From Rhizobium leguminosarum (GTDB taxonomy: Bacteria; Pseudomonadota; Alphaproteobacteria; Rhizobiales; Rhizobiaceae): a stretch of 54,005 nucleotides of DNA. This document shows, one piece after another, positions 26,381 through 35,015 of the stretch. Below the pieces are notes generated by a model, which saw only the letters and a program-made list of their open reading frames with translations, was not told where the DNA came from and made no database searches. Where the stretch lies: positions 1 to 54,005 of the forward strand of contig NZ_LWBS01000416.1 in the NCBI RefSeq assembly GCF_001652265.1. Reading direction: 5' to 3'. Position 1 is the first letter of the stretch. Every line of letters begins with the position of its first letter. The translations under genes and the position numbers were made by a program.

Positions 26381-26589
26381 ACCTCGCCGCCGCAAGTGCC
26401 GCAGGATTGCGCCGCGGCCTGGCGGCGCTTTCCCAGGTTGAGATCGAGCGACGTCAGCCAGGCAGCGAAGCCAATGAGGCTGCTGTTTCCGAACTCGGCA
26501 TAGAATCTATCCTCCTCCGCCCTGCAACCGCATCGGCTGCGAGAGTGCCGATATCCGATAGTGCCTGCAATGGTGATCATGTCGATCAT
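26353..26589 (-). CDS. Possible small protein, 78 aa
   Basis: ATG 26589 has AGGAAAGGA upstream, a good ribosome site, and opens a 78-codon frame (MIDMITIAGTIGYRHSRSR, with Cys pairs CGC and SCGTCGG). It overlaps the last 28 bases of the convergent chemoreceptor gene and is divergent from the following LysR gene, a typical place for a LysR target. No family is recognised and the composition is unusual (Arg, Cys, Gly), so it may not be expressed. Confidence 0.35.
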   Translation of the reverse strand: MIDMITIAGTIGYRHSRSRCGCRAEEDRFYAEFGNSSLIGFAAWLTSLDLNLGKRRQAAAQSCGTCGGEVQATFLAAR

Positions 26590-26679
26590 GGTAATGTCCT
26601 TTCCTATGTCAGACATCACCTGATCTAGGCATCGAATTTCTCTTTATAAACGGAGAAAATCCCGCTATGTTTTTCATCG

Positions 26680-27549
26680 ATGAAAAACGCGAGTTGGGAT
26701 TCCTATCAACTTTTCCTGCAGGTGGCCCGGCTCGGCGGGCTGACGGGGGCAAGCACCGTAAGCGGGCTCAGTCCTGCGACCGTTGGCCGGCGCATGCTCG
26801 ATTTCGAGCAGGAGATCGGCCGCGCATTGTTTTCGCGCAGCCAGACCGGATACCGTCTGACCCAAGATGGCCAGGCGCTGCTTGATCACCTTCAGGAGAT
26901 GGAGGCCGCCGCCCGCAAGGTGGCGGCGTGGCGGCAATCCGGCGAGGGCGGTACGACCGTCAGGGTCGCCGCCGGCACCTGGCTCGCCTGGCTGCTGACG
27001 GAGAATTTCGCCGCAATCCGCATGCCGGGCGATGCCTTCGCCATTTCGCTCACCATCGGCGAGGCGCGGGCAAGCCTTGCCTATCGCGAGAGTGATATCG
27101 GTATTCGCGCCTTCGAGCCTGAAGAGGCCAATCTCGCCGCACGTCAACTCGGAGAGGTGGCCTATGCCGTCTATATCAGACGAAACGCCGCCGAGACCGA
27201 CGAGCGCTGGATTGCCGTTGTCGAAGAAGAGGCGATATCGGCCTATCTGCGCTGGCCGCACGCCCATGCCGCCACAGGGATCGTCGCCACCGTCAATCGG
27301 CCGCGTTCGCTGCCGGATCTGGTGCGCGCCGGCGCCGGCAAGACCGTGCTTCCCTGTTTCGTCGGCGATCTCCAACCCGAATTGCAGCGGCAGGGCGGCG
27401 AGTTGCCGGAATTGCGCCACCGGCAATGGATCGTCATGAATGCCGAGGACCGCCACCGCCCGGAGATCCGCACGGTCGCCGACCGCATGACCAAGCTCAT
27501 CAAAAGTTATGCCGATCTCTTCGCCGGAAAACGACCGAGCCGCGGCTAA
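26680..27549 (+). CDS. LysR-family transcriptional regulator
   Basis: A 289-aa LysR regulator. Helix-turn-helix at about residues 1-62: the usual pattern is varied as GGLTGASTVSGLSPATVGRRM, as in the small branch that starts with WDSYQLFLQVAR. A shortened effector domain follows. Start ATG 26680; no clear ribosome site precedes it and the next upstream ATG is out of frame. A possible small gene is divergent from it; aceA and its companion lie convergent downstream. The regulated genes are unknown. Confidence 0.9.
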   Translation: MKNASWDSYQLFLQVARLGGLTGASTVSGLSPATVGRRMLDFEQEIGRALFSRSQTGYRLTQDGQALLDHLQEMEAAARKVAAWRQSGEGGTTVRVAAGTWLAWLLTENFAAIRMPGDAFAISLTIGEARASLAYRESDIGIRAFEPEEANLAARQLGEVAYAVYIRRNAAETDERWIAVVEEEAISAYLRWPHAHAATGIVATVNRPRSLPDLVRAGAGKTVLPCFVGDLQPELQRQGGELPELRHRQWIVMNAEDRHRPEIRTVADRMTKLIKSYADLFAGKRPSRG

Positions 27550-27570
27550 GGCGCCGCGGCCGGCTTTTCG

Positions 27571-27807
27571 TCAGTGCCGGTTGGTGACGACGACGGGAAT
27601 CAGCAGGTCGCCCCAGTGGCCGTCGCCGCCATGATGACGGGCCGAGCGCACCAGTTCGACCGAGACGCCGGCCTCGACGGCTTTCATGACCGATTGGTTC
27701 AGCCGATGCAGGTCATTGGCGAGCATGCGGATCGTCGTCTGCTGATCCTCGCTCATGCTGCTTGCCTGTTCCTCGGCCCGTTCCCTGACGCGTGTGATGG
27801 ATGCCAT
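27571..27807 (-). CDS. aceA-linked small protein, 78 aa
   Basis: A 78-aa soluble protein beginning MASITRVRERAEEQASSMS and ending GDLLIPVVVTNRH, with a predicted helical middle (MLANDLHRLNQSVMKAVEA). Strong ribosome site GAGGAGGAGA ahead of ATG 27807. It starts 21 bases after the aceA stop on the same strand, so the two should be co-transcribed. No known domain is recognised. A role linked to isocitrate lyase or the glyoxylate shunt is only suggested by position. Confidence 0.75.
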   Translation of the reverse strand: MASITRVRERAEEQASSMSEDQQTTIRMLANDLHRLNQSVMKAVEAGVSVELVRSARHHGGDGHWGDLLIPVVVTNRH

Positions 27808-27828
27808 GATCTTCTCCTCCTCTTCGAG

Positions 27829-29118
<1,290 letters not shown>

Positions 29119-29248
29119 GCTGCTCTCCTCACTAAAAAGCCGGGTAAAGGTGCTGCATGACAAGATTGACAATTTGCGCTGATATGACCAGGAAAACCTT
29201 TGATTTCCTGCCTGGAAAGGGGTTAAGATGACGAAGATTGACAGAGCG

Positions 29249-29284
29249 GCGCTGTGAATTTGTAAAATTTTGTAAATACAGCGC
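29249..29284. promoter_or_regulatory. Palindrome with TTTGTAAA repeats between aceA and its regulator
   Basis: Arms GCGCTGT (29249-29255) and ACAGCGC (29278-29284) enclose two direct copies of TTTGTAAA (29259-29266 and 29269-29276) spaced ten bases, one helical turn. It lies 24 bp upstream of the regulator start and 131 bp from the aceA start, as expected for an operator controlling both. The AT core recalls the TTTGCAAA core of RamB sites; binding is inferred. Confidence 0.65.
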
Positions 29285-29308
29285 TCCTTGCCTGTCAAAG
29301 GGTGTGAC

Positions 29309-30718
29309 ATGGCGGAACGAAAGATATTCGCAGGCCCGAAAGTCAGGCGCATCCGCAATGCGCTGGCGCTGACGCAGACCGCCATGGCCGAGGCGCTTGA
29401 AATATCGCCGTCCTACCTGAACCTGATCGAGCGCAACCAGCGGCCGTTGACGGTGCAGCTCCTTCTCAAGCTTGCAAGCGTCTACAGGGTCGATCTGGAG
29501 GAGTTGCGGGGGCAGACCGGCGGCAGTCTCGATCAGCTCAAGGAGGTCTTTGCCGATCCGCTGCTGTCGGGCGAGTTGCCGGGTGATCAGGAATTGGTGG
29601 AGGTGGCCGAGGCAGCACCCAATGCCGCGAGCGGCATGATCAAGCTCTACCGCGCCTATCGCGAGCAGGCGGCGAGGCTGTCCGACCTGACGGCGCTGAT
29701 GGCCGCAGAAGGGCATGCGCCGGTCGCCGCCGGCCGGTTGCCGCTGGACGAGGTGCGCGAGGCGCTGGAACGCAGGTCCGGCTATTTCGGACGGATCGAG
29801 ACGGCGGCGGAAGCCTTTGCCGCAACGCTGCCCTGGGGTGTCGATCTTGCCGCCGGGCTGAAGGATTGGCTGCGCTCCGAGCGCGGCATTGCGGTGCGTG
29901 TCTTGCCCGTCCATGTGATGCCGGATCTGCGTCGCCGTTTCGATCGCCATTCGATGCGGCTTTTCATCTCGGAGCGCCTGTCGCAGGCCGACCGTGCGCA
30001 TGAGATCGCCATCGAAGCCGCGACTCTCGCATTGCTGCCGGCAATTGAAGCCGAGCTCGACGATCTCTCGCTCTTCTCCGCCGAGGCGCGCCGCATCGCC
30101 CGCTTCGAGCTTGCCCGCATCGCGGCCTTAGCGCTTGCAATGCCCTATGAAGCCTTTCTCTCGGCGGCCAAGGCAACGCGCTACGATATCGATATACTGC
30201 GCGCGCGCTTCGGCGTCTCCTTCGGCCAGGCCGCCGCGCGCCTTGCCATGCTGCAGCGCCCGGGGGCAGCCGCCATCCCCTTCTTCCTGATCGAGATCGA
30301 TGCCGCGGGCCACCGGCTGCGCAGGGCAGGCGCCCAGGGCTTTCCGCACGCCCGTTTCGGCGGCGGCTGTCCGAAGCTCAATCTCCATGCTGCCTTCCTG
30401 CAGCCGGGCCAAATCCTCGCCGAAACGGTGATCATGCCTGACGGCGCATCCTTCCTGACGGTTTCCCGCACCCTGGAAGGGCCGAGCGTCGAATTCGGCG
30501 AAAGAGTCAGGCGCACCGCGATCCTGATTGGCTGCGACGCTGCCCTTGGCGAGGGGGTGGTCTACGGGCAGGCGACGGCGCTCGATCCGGTTGCGATCGG
30601 TCCGGCCTGTCGCCTTTGCGAGCGGCGCGGCTGCCTTTCCCGGGCCGAGCCGCCGGTGACGAGACCGCTCGGGCTCGACGAGATGGTGGCCGGGCTCAGC
30701 GCCTTCGACTTCCAGTGA
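29309..30718 (+). CDS. XRE-family regulator of the RamB/ScfR (short-chain fatty acyl) type
   Basis: A 469-aa regulator. N-terminal helix-turn-helix at about residues 6-65 ([19 protein letters not shown], then [13 protein letters not shown]). The large C-terminal part has the DUF2083-like region of short-chain fatty acyl regulators, with a cysteine group CRLCERRGC near the end. The family includes RamB, which controls aceA and aceB in actinobacteria, so acyl-CoA-responsive control of the adjacent aceA is likely. Start ATG 29309 follows AAGGGTG; an upstream TTG at 29288 is less likely and falls near the palindrome. The position divergent from aceA supports the role. Confidence 0.92.
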   Translation: MAERKIFAGPKVRRIRNALALTQTAMAEALEISPSYLNLIERNQRPLTVQLLLKLASVYRVDLEELRGQTGGSLDQLKEVFADPLLSGELPGDQELVEVAEAAPNAASGMIKLYRAYREQAARLSDLTALMAAEGHAPVAAGRLPLDEVREALERRSGYFGRIETAAEAFAATLPWGVDLAAGLKDWLRSERGIAVRVLPVHVMPDLRRRFDRHSMRLFISERLSQADRAHEIAIEAATLALLPAIEAELDDLSLFSAEARRIARFELARIAALALAMPYEAFLSAAKATRYDIDILRARFGVSFGQAAARLAMLQRPGAAAIPFFLIEIDAAGHRLRRAGAQGFPHARFGGGCPKLNLHAAFLQPGQILAETVIMPDGASFLTVSRTLEGPSVEFGERVRRTAILIGCDAALGEGVVYGQATALDPVAIGPACRLCERRGCLSRAEPPVTRPLGLDEMVAGLSAFDFQ

Positions 30719-30844
30719 CTGTGAAATCATTGAGGGCGCAGGATTTTGCGCTTGTGGGCTTAGAAATTCCTTCTTAGTCTGCGTGGAAAACCAGAGGGAA
30801 AAGATGTCCGAGGGTGCGGAATCTTTGAACAAACAGGAGAAGTC

Positions 30845-31942
30845 ATGAGGTCAACCATCCTAAGCGTGACGGCCGCCGCCGTTACCGCGCTCCTTGCTTC
30901 CGTGCCGGCCTTTGCGCAGGAGCGTGTGGTCAACGTCTACAACTGGTCGGATTATATCGACAGTTCCATCCTCGAGGATTTCACCAAGGAAACCGGGATC
31001 AAGGTCGTCTACGACACTTTCGATTCCAACGAGACGCTGGAAACCAAGCTCCTGGCCGGCGGTTCGGGCTATGACGTCGTCGTCCCCACCGTCTCCTTCA
31101 TGCAGCGCCAGATCGCCGCCGGCGTCTACCAGAAGCTCGACAAGTCGAAGCTGCCGAACCTGGTCAACATGTGGGACGTCATCATGAAGGGTGTGGCGTC
31201 CTTCGACCCCGGCAATGAATACAGCGTCGACTACATGTGGGGCACGACGGGCATCGGCTACAATGTCGACAAGGTCAAGGCCGCCCTTGGCACCGACGAA
31301 AAGCCCAATTGGGACGCGTTGTTCGATCCGGCGAAAGCAGCAAAGCTCAAGGATTGCGGCATCTATATGCTGGATTCCCCGACTGATGTCGTGCCCTCGG
31401 TGCTCGCCTATCTCGGGCTCAATCCCAACAGCACCGATCCCGCCGATCTCAAGAAGGCGCAGGAAGTCCTCACGGCTGTTCGTCCCTTCGTCCGCAAGTT
31501 CCACTCTTCCGAATATATCAGCGCGCTGGCGAACGGCGATATCTGCATCGCGCTCGGTTATTCCGGTGACATGTTCCAGGCCCGCGACCGTGCCGCGGAA
31601 GCAAATGCCGGCGTAAAGGTCGACTATTCGGTGCCGTCGCAGGGCGCCCAGATCTTCTTCGACGTCTTTGGCATTCCGAAGGATGCGCCGCATGTGGCCG
31701 AAGCCCATGAATTCATCAACTACATGATGAAGCCGGAAGTGATCGCCAAGGCCTCGAACTTCGTCTTCTACGCCAACGGCAACAAGGCGTCGCAGCAGTT
31801 CCTCGACAAGGAGGTCCTCGACGATACGGCGATCTACCCGACGCCCGAAGTGATGGCGAAACTCTTCACCGTTCCGCCGCTCGATCCGAAGACGCAGCGG
31901 ATCGTGACGCGGCTATGGACCACTGTGGTCACCGGCCAATGA
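30845..31942 (+). CDS. potF: Putrescine/spermidine ABC transporter binding protein, PotF-like
   Basis: A 365-aa periplasmic binding protein. Signal peptide about 1-24 (MRSTILSVTAAAVTALLAS, cleavage after AFA). The mature start VVNVYNWSDYI is the PotD/PotF hallmark, with Trp and Tyr residues forming the polyamine pocket and the further block YMWGTTGIGYN. It should bind putrescine or a related polyamine and deliver it to PotH-PotI. AGGAG precedes ATG 30845. Followed by a strong terminator hairpin before potG, which would raise its level relative to the other subunits. Polyamine type is not certain. Confidence 0.93.
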   Translation: MRSTILSVTAAAVTALLASVPAFAQERVVNVYNWSDYIDSSILEDFTKETGIKVVYDTFDSNETLETKLLAGGSGYDVVVPTVSFMQRQIAAGVYQKLDKSKLPNLVNMWDVIMKGVASFDPGNEYSVDYMWGTTGIGYNVDKVKAALGTDEKPNWDALFDPAKAAKLKDCGIYMLDSPTDVVPSVLAYLGLNPNSTDPADLKKAQEVLTAVRPFVRKFHSSEYISALANGDICIALGYSGDMFQARDRAAEANAGVKVDYSVPSQGAQIFFDVFGIPKDAPHVAEAHEFINYMMKPEVIAKASNFVFYANGNKASQQFLDKEVLDDTAIYPTPEVMAKLFTVPPLDPKTQRIVTRLWTTVVTGQ

Positions 31943-31951
31943 TTTGATAGT

Positions 31952-31982
31952 GGCCCGGACGGAAACGTCCGGGCCTTTTTTT
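31952..31982 (+). terminator. Rho-independent terminator between potF and potG
   Basis: GGCCCGGACG (31952-31961), loop GAAA, CGTCCGGGCC (31966-31975), then seven T residues. A full intrinsic terminator inside the operon, 9 bases after the potF stop. Confidence 0.9.
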
Positions 31983-32054
31983 GACGATCCCGGCCGGGTG
32001 AAACCGGGAAAAAAGCCAATAACAAAAGCAAAGAATGTATTTTCGGGGAACAAT

Positions 32055-33197
32055 ATGAAGTCTCTAGGCAATATTCGCCGCTCTTTCGCACCTTGGACCG
32101 ATCCGTCCGCCAAGCCCTTCATATCCATCAAGAACGTCACCAAGCGTTTCGGCGATTTCACCGCCGTCGATAACCTGTCGCTCGACATTTATCACCGCGA
32201 GTTCTTCGCGCTGCTCGGCGCCTCCGGCTGCGGCAAGTCGACGCTTCTGCGCATAATCGCCGGTTTCGAGCAGCCGACCTCGGGCGAAATCGTGCTCGAC
32301 GGCACCGACATGGCCGGCACGCCGCCCTATCGGCGTCCCGTCAACATGATGTTCCAGTCCTATGCGCTTTTCCCGCACATGACGGTCGAGAAGAACATCG
32401 CTTTCGGCCTGAGGCAGGACGGCATGGCGAAGGATGAGATGATTGACCGCGTCTTGCAGATGCTGAAACTCGTCAAGCTGGAGCAATTTGCCTCCCGCAA
32501 GCCGAACCAGCTTTCCGGCGGCCAGCGTCAGCGCGTGGCGCTGGCCCGCTCGCTCGCCAAGCGCCCCAAGGTGCTGCTGCTCGACGAACCGCTCGGCGCG
32601 CTCGACAAGAAGCTGCGCGAGGAAACCCAGTTCGAGCTGATGGACCTGCAGCAGAACCTTGGCCTCACCTTCGTCGTCGTCACCCACGATCAGGAAGAGG
32701 CGATGACCATGGCCGACCGTATCGCCGTCATGAGCCACGGCAAGGTCGTGCAGGTGGCGACGCCGGCCGAGATCTACGAAGCGCCGAATTGCCGTTTCGT
32801 CGCGGATTTCATCGGCGACGTGAACATCTTCGACGGCAAGGTCGCCTCGTCGGGCAACGGCACCGTCGAGATATCAGTCGATAGCGGCTTCAGCGTGCGT
32901 GTCGCCGCCGCCGAGACACCCACGGCAGGCAGCGCCGTCGGCTTCGCCATCCGGCCGGAAAAGATGCGGGTCGGGCGCACGCCTCCCGCCAATGCTTCAG
33001 TCAACGCTGCCAGGGGCGAACTCTGGGATATCGCCTATCTCGGCGACATGACCGTCTTCCATGTGAAATTGCAGAGCGGCAAGGTCGTCAAGGCCTCCTC
33101 CCTCAATGCGCAGCGCTCGGTCGACGACCCCTTCACCTACGATCAGGACGTCTGGGTCTCCTTCGACGAAAATGCCGGCGTGCTGCTGAAGGATTGA
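32055..33197 (+). CDS. potG: Polyamine ABC transporter ATPase PotG
   Basis: A 380-aa ATPase of the PotA/PotG type. Walker A GASGCGKST, signature LSGGQRQRVALARS, Walker B VLLLDEPLGALD and the switch histidine in VVTHDQEEAM are all present. The C-terminal TOBE domain includes FAIRPEKMRVG. Start ATG 32055 (MKSLGNIRRSF) is preferred; the open frame to 31944 runs through the terminator. It powers PotH-PotI. It lies 112 bp after potF and five bases ahead of potH. Confidence 0.95.
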   Translation: MKSLGNIRRSFAPWTDPSAKPFISIKNVTKRFGDFTAVDNLSLDIYHREFFALLGASGCGKSTLLRIIAGFEQPTSGEIVLDGTDMAGTPPYRRPVNMMFQSYALFPHMTVEKNIAFGLRQDGMAKDEMIDRVLQMLKLVKLEQFASRKPNQLSGGQRQRVALARSLAKRPKVLLLDEPLGALDKKLREETQFELMDLQQNLGLTFVVVTHDQEEAMTMADRIAVMSHGKVVQVATPAEIYEAPNCRFVADFIGDVNIFDGKVASSGNGTVEISVDSGFSVRVAAAETPTAGSAVGFAIRPEKMRVGRTPPANASVNAARGELWDIAYLGDMTVFHVKLQSGKVVKASSLNAQRSVDDPFTYDQDVWVSFDENAGVLLKD

Positions 33198-33201
33198 CAT
33201 C

Positions 33202-34113
33202 ATGGGCAAGTTTACGTCCGGCCTCTACAATCGCCTCGTCATCGTCATCCCTTATGCTTGGCTGCTGCTCTTCTTCCTGGCGCCCTTCTTCATCGTCTTC
33301 CGCATTTCGATGTCGACGACGGCGATCGCCATGCCGCCCTATGAGCCCGTCTTCTCCTTCGCCGACGGCTGGGCCGGTCTCTTAAGCAAGCTCAGTGAAT
33401 TCTCCTTCGACAATTACACCTACCTCACCGACGACCCGCTCTATTTCAATGCCTATGTGTCGAGCGTGGTGATCGCCGCGATCTCCACCTTCCTGACGCT
33501 GCTGATCGCCTATCCGATCGCCTACGGCATGGCGCAGGCGCCGCGTGGCCTGCGCCCGACGCTGGTGATGCTGGTGATCCTGCCCTTCTGGACGAGCTTT
33601 CTGATCCGCGTCTACGCCTGGATCGCCATCCTGAAGCCGGAGGGCCTGTTCAACCAGCTGCTGCTGTCGCTGCACCTCATCGACACGCCGCTGATCATCC
33701 TCAACACCAATACCGCCGTCTATATCGGCATCGTCTATTCCTATCTGCCCTTCATGGTGCTGCCGCTTTATTCGGCGCTGGAGAAGATGGATGGTACGCT
33801 GATCGAAGCCGCGCAGGATCTCGGCTGCCCGCCGATCACCGCCTTCTGGCGCGTCACCTTCCCGCTGTCGATCCCCGGCGTGGTGGCCGGCTGCATGCTG
33901 GTCTTCATCCCGGCCGTCGGCGAATTCGTCATCCCCGACCTGCTCGGCGGGTCGCAGACGCTGATGATCGGCAAGACACTGTGGAACGAGTTCAATTCCA
34001 ACCGCGATTGGCCGGTCTCCTCGGCGGTGGCGACCATCCTGTTGCTGATCCTGGTCATCCCGATCGTCTTTTTCCAGAATGTCCAGGCCAAAGCCGAAGA
34101 GCGGGGGAAATAA
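33202..34113 (+). CDS. potH: Polyamine ABC transporter permease PotH
   Basis: A 303-aa inner-membrane permease. Six hydrophobic segments, with the first at about residues 12-36 (VIVIPYAWLLLFFLAPFF). The cytoplasmic EAA loop is EAAQDLGCPPITAFWRVTF. A long periplasmic stretch after the first segment contains YEPVFSFADGW. It forms the channel with PotI. ATG 33202 lies four bases after the potG stop codon. The family (PotB/PotH) usually serves putrescine or spermidine. Confidence 0.94.
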   Translation: MGKFTSGLYNRLVIVIPYAWLLLFFLAPFFIVFRISMSTTAIAMPPYEPVFSFADGWAGLLSKLSEFSFDNYTYLTDDPLYFNAYVSSVVIAAISTFLTLLIAYPIAYGMAQAPRGLRPTLVMLVILPFWTSFLIRVYAWIAILKPEGLFNQLLLSLHLIDTPLIILNTNTAVYIGIVYSYLPFMVLPLYSALEKMDGTLIEAAQDLGCPPITAFWRVTFPLSIPGVVAGCMLVFIPAVGEFVIPDLLGGSQTLMIGKTLWNEFNSNRDWPVSSAVATILLLILVIPIVFFQNVQAKAEERGK

Positions 34114-34116
34114 GCC

Positions 34117-34935
34117 ATGCTGAAATGGACCCGCTTCAACATCCTCTCCGTCACCCTCGGCTTCGCCTTCCTCTATCTGCCGATCGTGCTTCTGGTGATT
34201 TTCTCCTTCAACGAATCCAAGCTCGTGACCGTTTGGGGCGGCTTCTCGACGAAATGGTATGTCTCGTTGATGAGCAATCAGGCCTTGCTCGACGCTGCCT
34301 GGGTAACGCTGCGCGTCGGGCTGCTGTCGGCAACCTTGGCAACCATCCTCGGCACGATGGCGGCGCTGACATTGGTGCGCTACACCCGCTTTCGCGGCCG
34401 CATGCTGTTTTCGGGCATGGTCTATGCCCCCCTCGTCATGCCGGAGGTCATCACCGGCCTGTCATTGCTGCTGCTCTTCGTCGCGATCGGTCTCGACCGC
34501 GGCTTCTGGACGATCACGCTTGCGCATACGACGCTGACCATGTGTTTCGTTGCCGTCGTCGTGCAGTCGCGCCTGTTGAGCTTCGATCATTCGATCGAGG
34601 AAGCGGCCCAGGATCTTGGTGCGCCGCCGGTGCGGACCTTCTTCGAGATCACCCTGCCGATCATCGCGCCCGCCGTGGCCTCCGGCTGGATCCTGGCCTT
34701 CACCCTGTCGCTCGACGATCTGGTGATTGCGAGCTTCACGTCGGGGCCTGGCGCCACCACGCTGCCGATGAGGATTTATAGCCAGGTCCGCCTCGGCGTG
34801 ACGCCTGAGATCAATGCGGTATGCACGATCCTGATCGGCATCGTCGCCGTCGGCGTCATCTGCGCCTCGATCATCACCAAGCGCCGCGAAACGCAGCGCC
34901 AGAGGGACGAGCGCGCCGCTGCTGCCGGCGCGTGA
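34117..34935 (+). CDS. potI: Polyamine ABC transporter permease PotI
   Basis: A 272-aa permease of the PotC/PotI class. First membrane span is at about residues 10-32 (LGFAFLYLPIVLLVIFSF); further spans follow to about residue 255. The EAA loop is EAAQDLGAPPVRTFFEITL. Start ATG 34117 is three bases after the potH stop, so translation is probably coupled. Last gene of potFGHI. A palindromic repeat, P1 copy 2, follows 38 bases later and may end the transcript. Confidence 0.94.
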   Translation: MLKWTRFNILSVTLGFAFLYLPIVLLVIFSFNESKLVTVWGGFSTKWYVSLMSNQALLDAAWVTLRVGLLSATLATILGTMAALTLVRYTRFRGRMLFSGMVYAPLVMPEVITGLSLLLLFVAIGLDRGFWTITLAHTTLTMCFVAVVVQSRLLSFDHSIEEAAQDLGAPPVRTFFEITLPIIAPAVASGWILAFTLSLDDLVIASFTSGPGATTLPMRIYSQVRLGVTPEINAVCTILIGIVAVGVICASIITKRRETQRQRDERAAAAGA

Positions 34936-34972
34936 TCTAACGTGCGCGGCGGTTCTGCGTGAAAACAAAGGG

Positions 34973-35015
34973 ATAGAGCACTTCCGTGATTCGAAGAAAA
35001 ATGGAAATGCTCTAT
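34973..35015. repeat. Dispersed palindrome P1, copy 2
   Basis: Outer arms ATAGAGCA (34973-34980) and TGCTCTAT (35008-35015), with CTTCCG and GGAAAT near them and GATTC in the loop. Its reverse complement matches the copy at 1201-1237. The right arm overlaps the TAG stop codon of the AsmA-like gene. Confidence 0.75.

Noticed and set aside
22833..26395. Long antisense frames over both chemoreceptor genes
   Set aside because: Shadows of GC-rich coding sequence; the plus-strand products have full chemoreceptor architecture.
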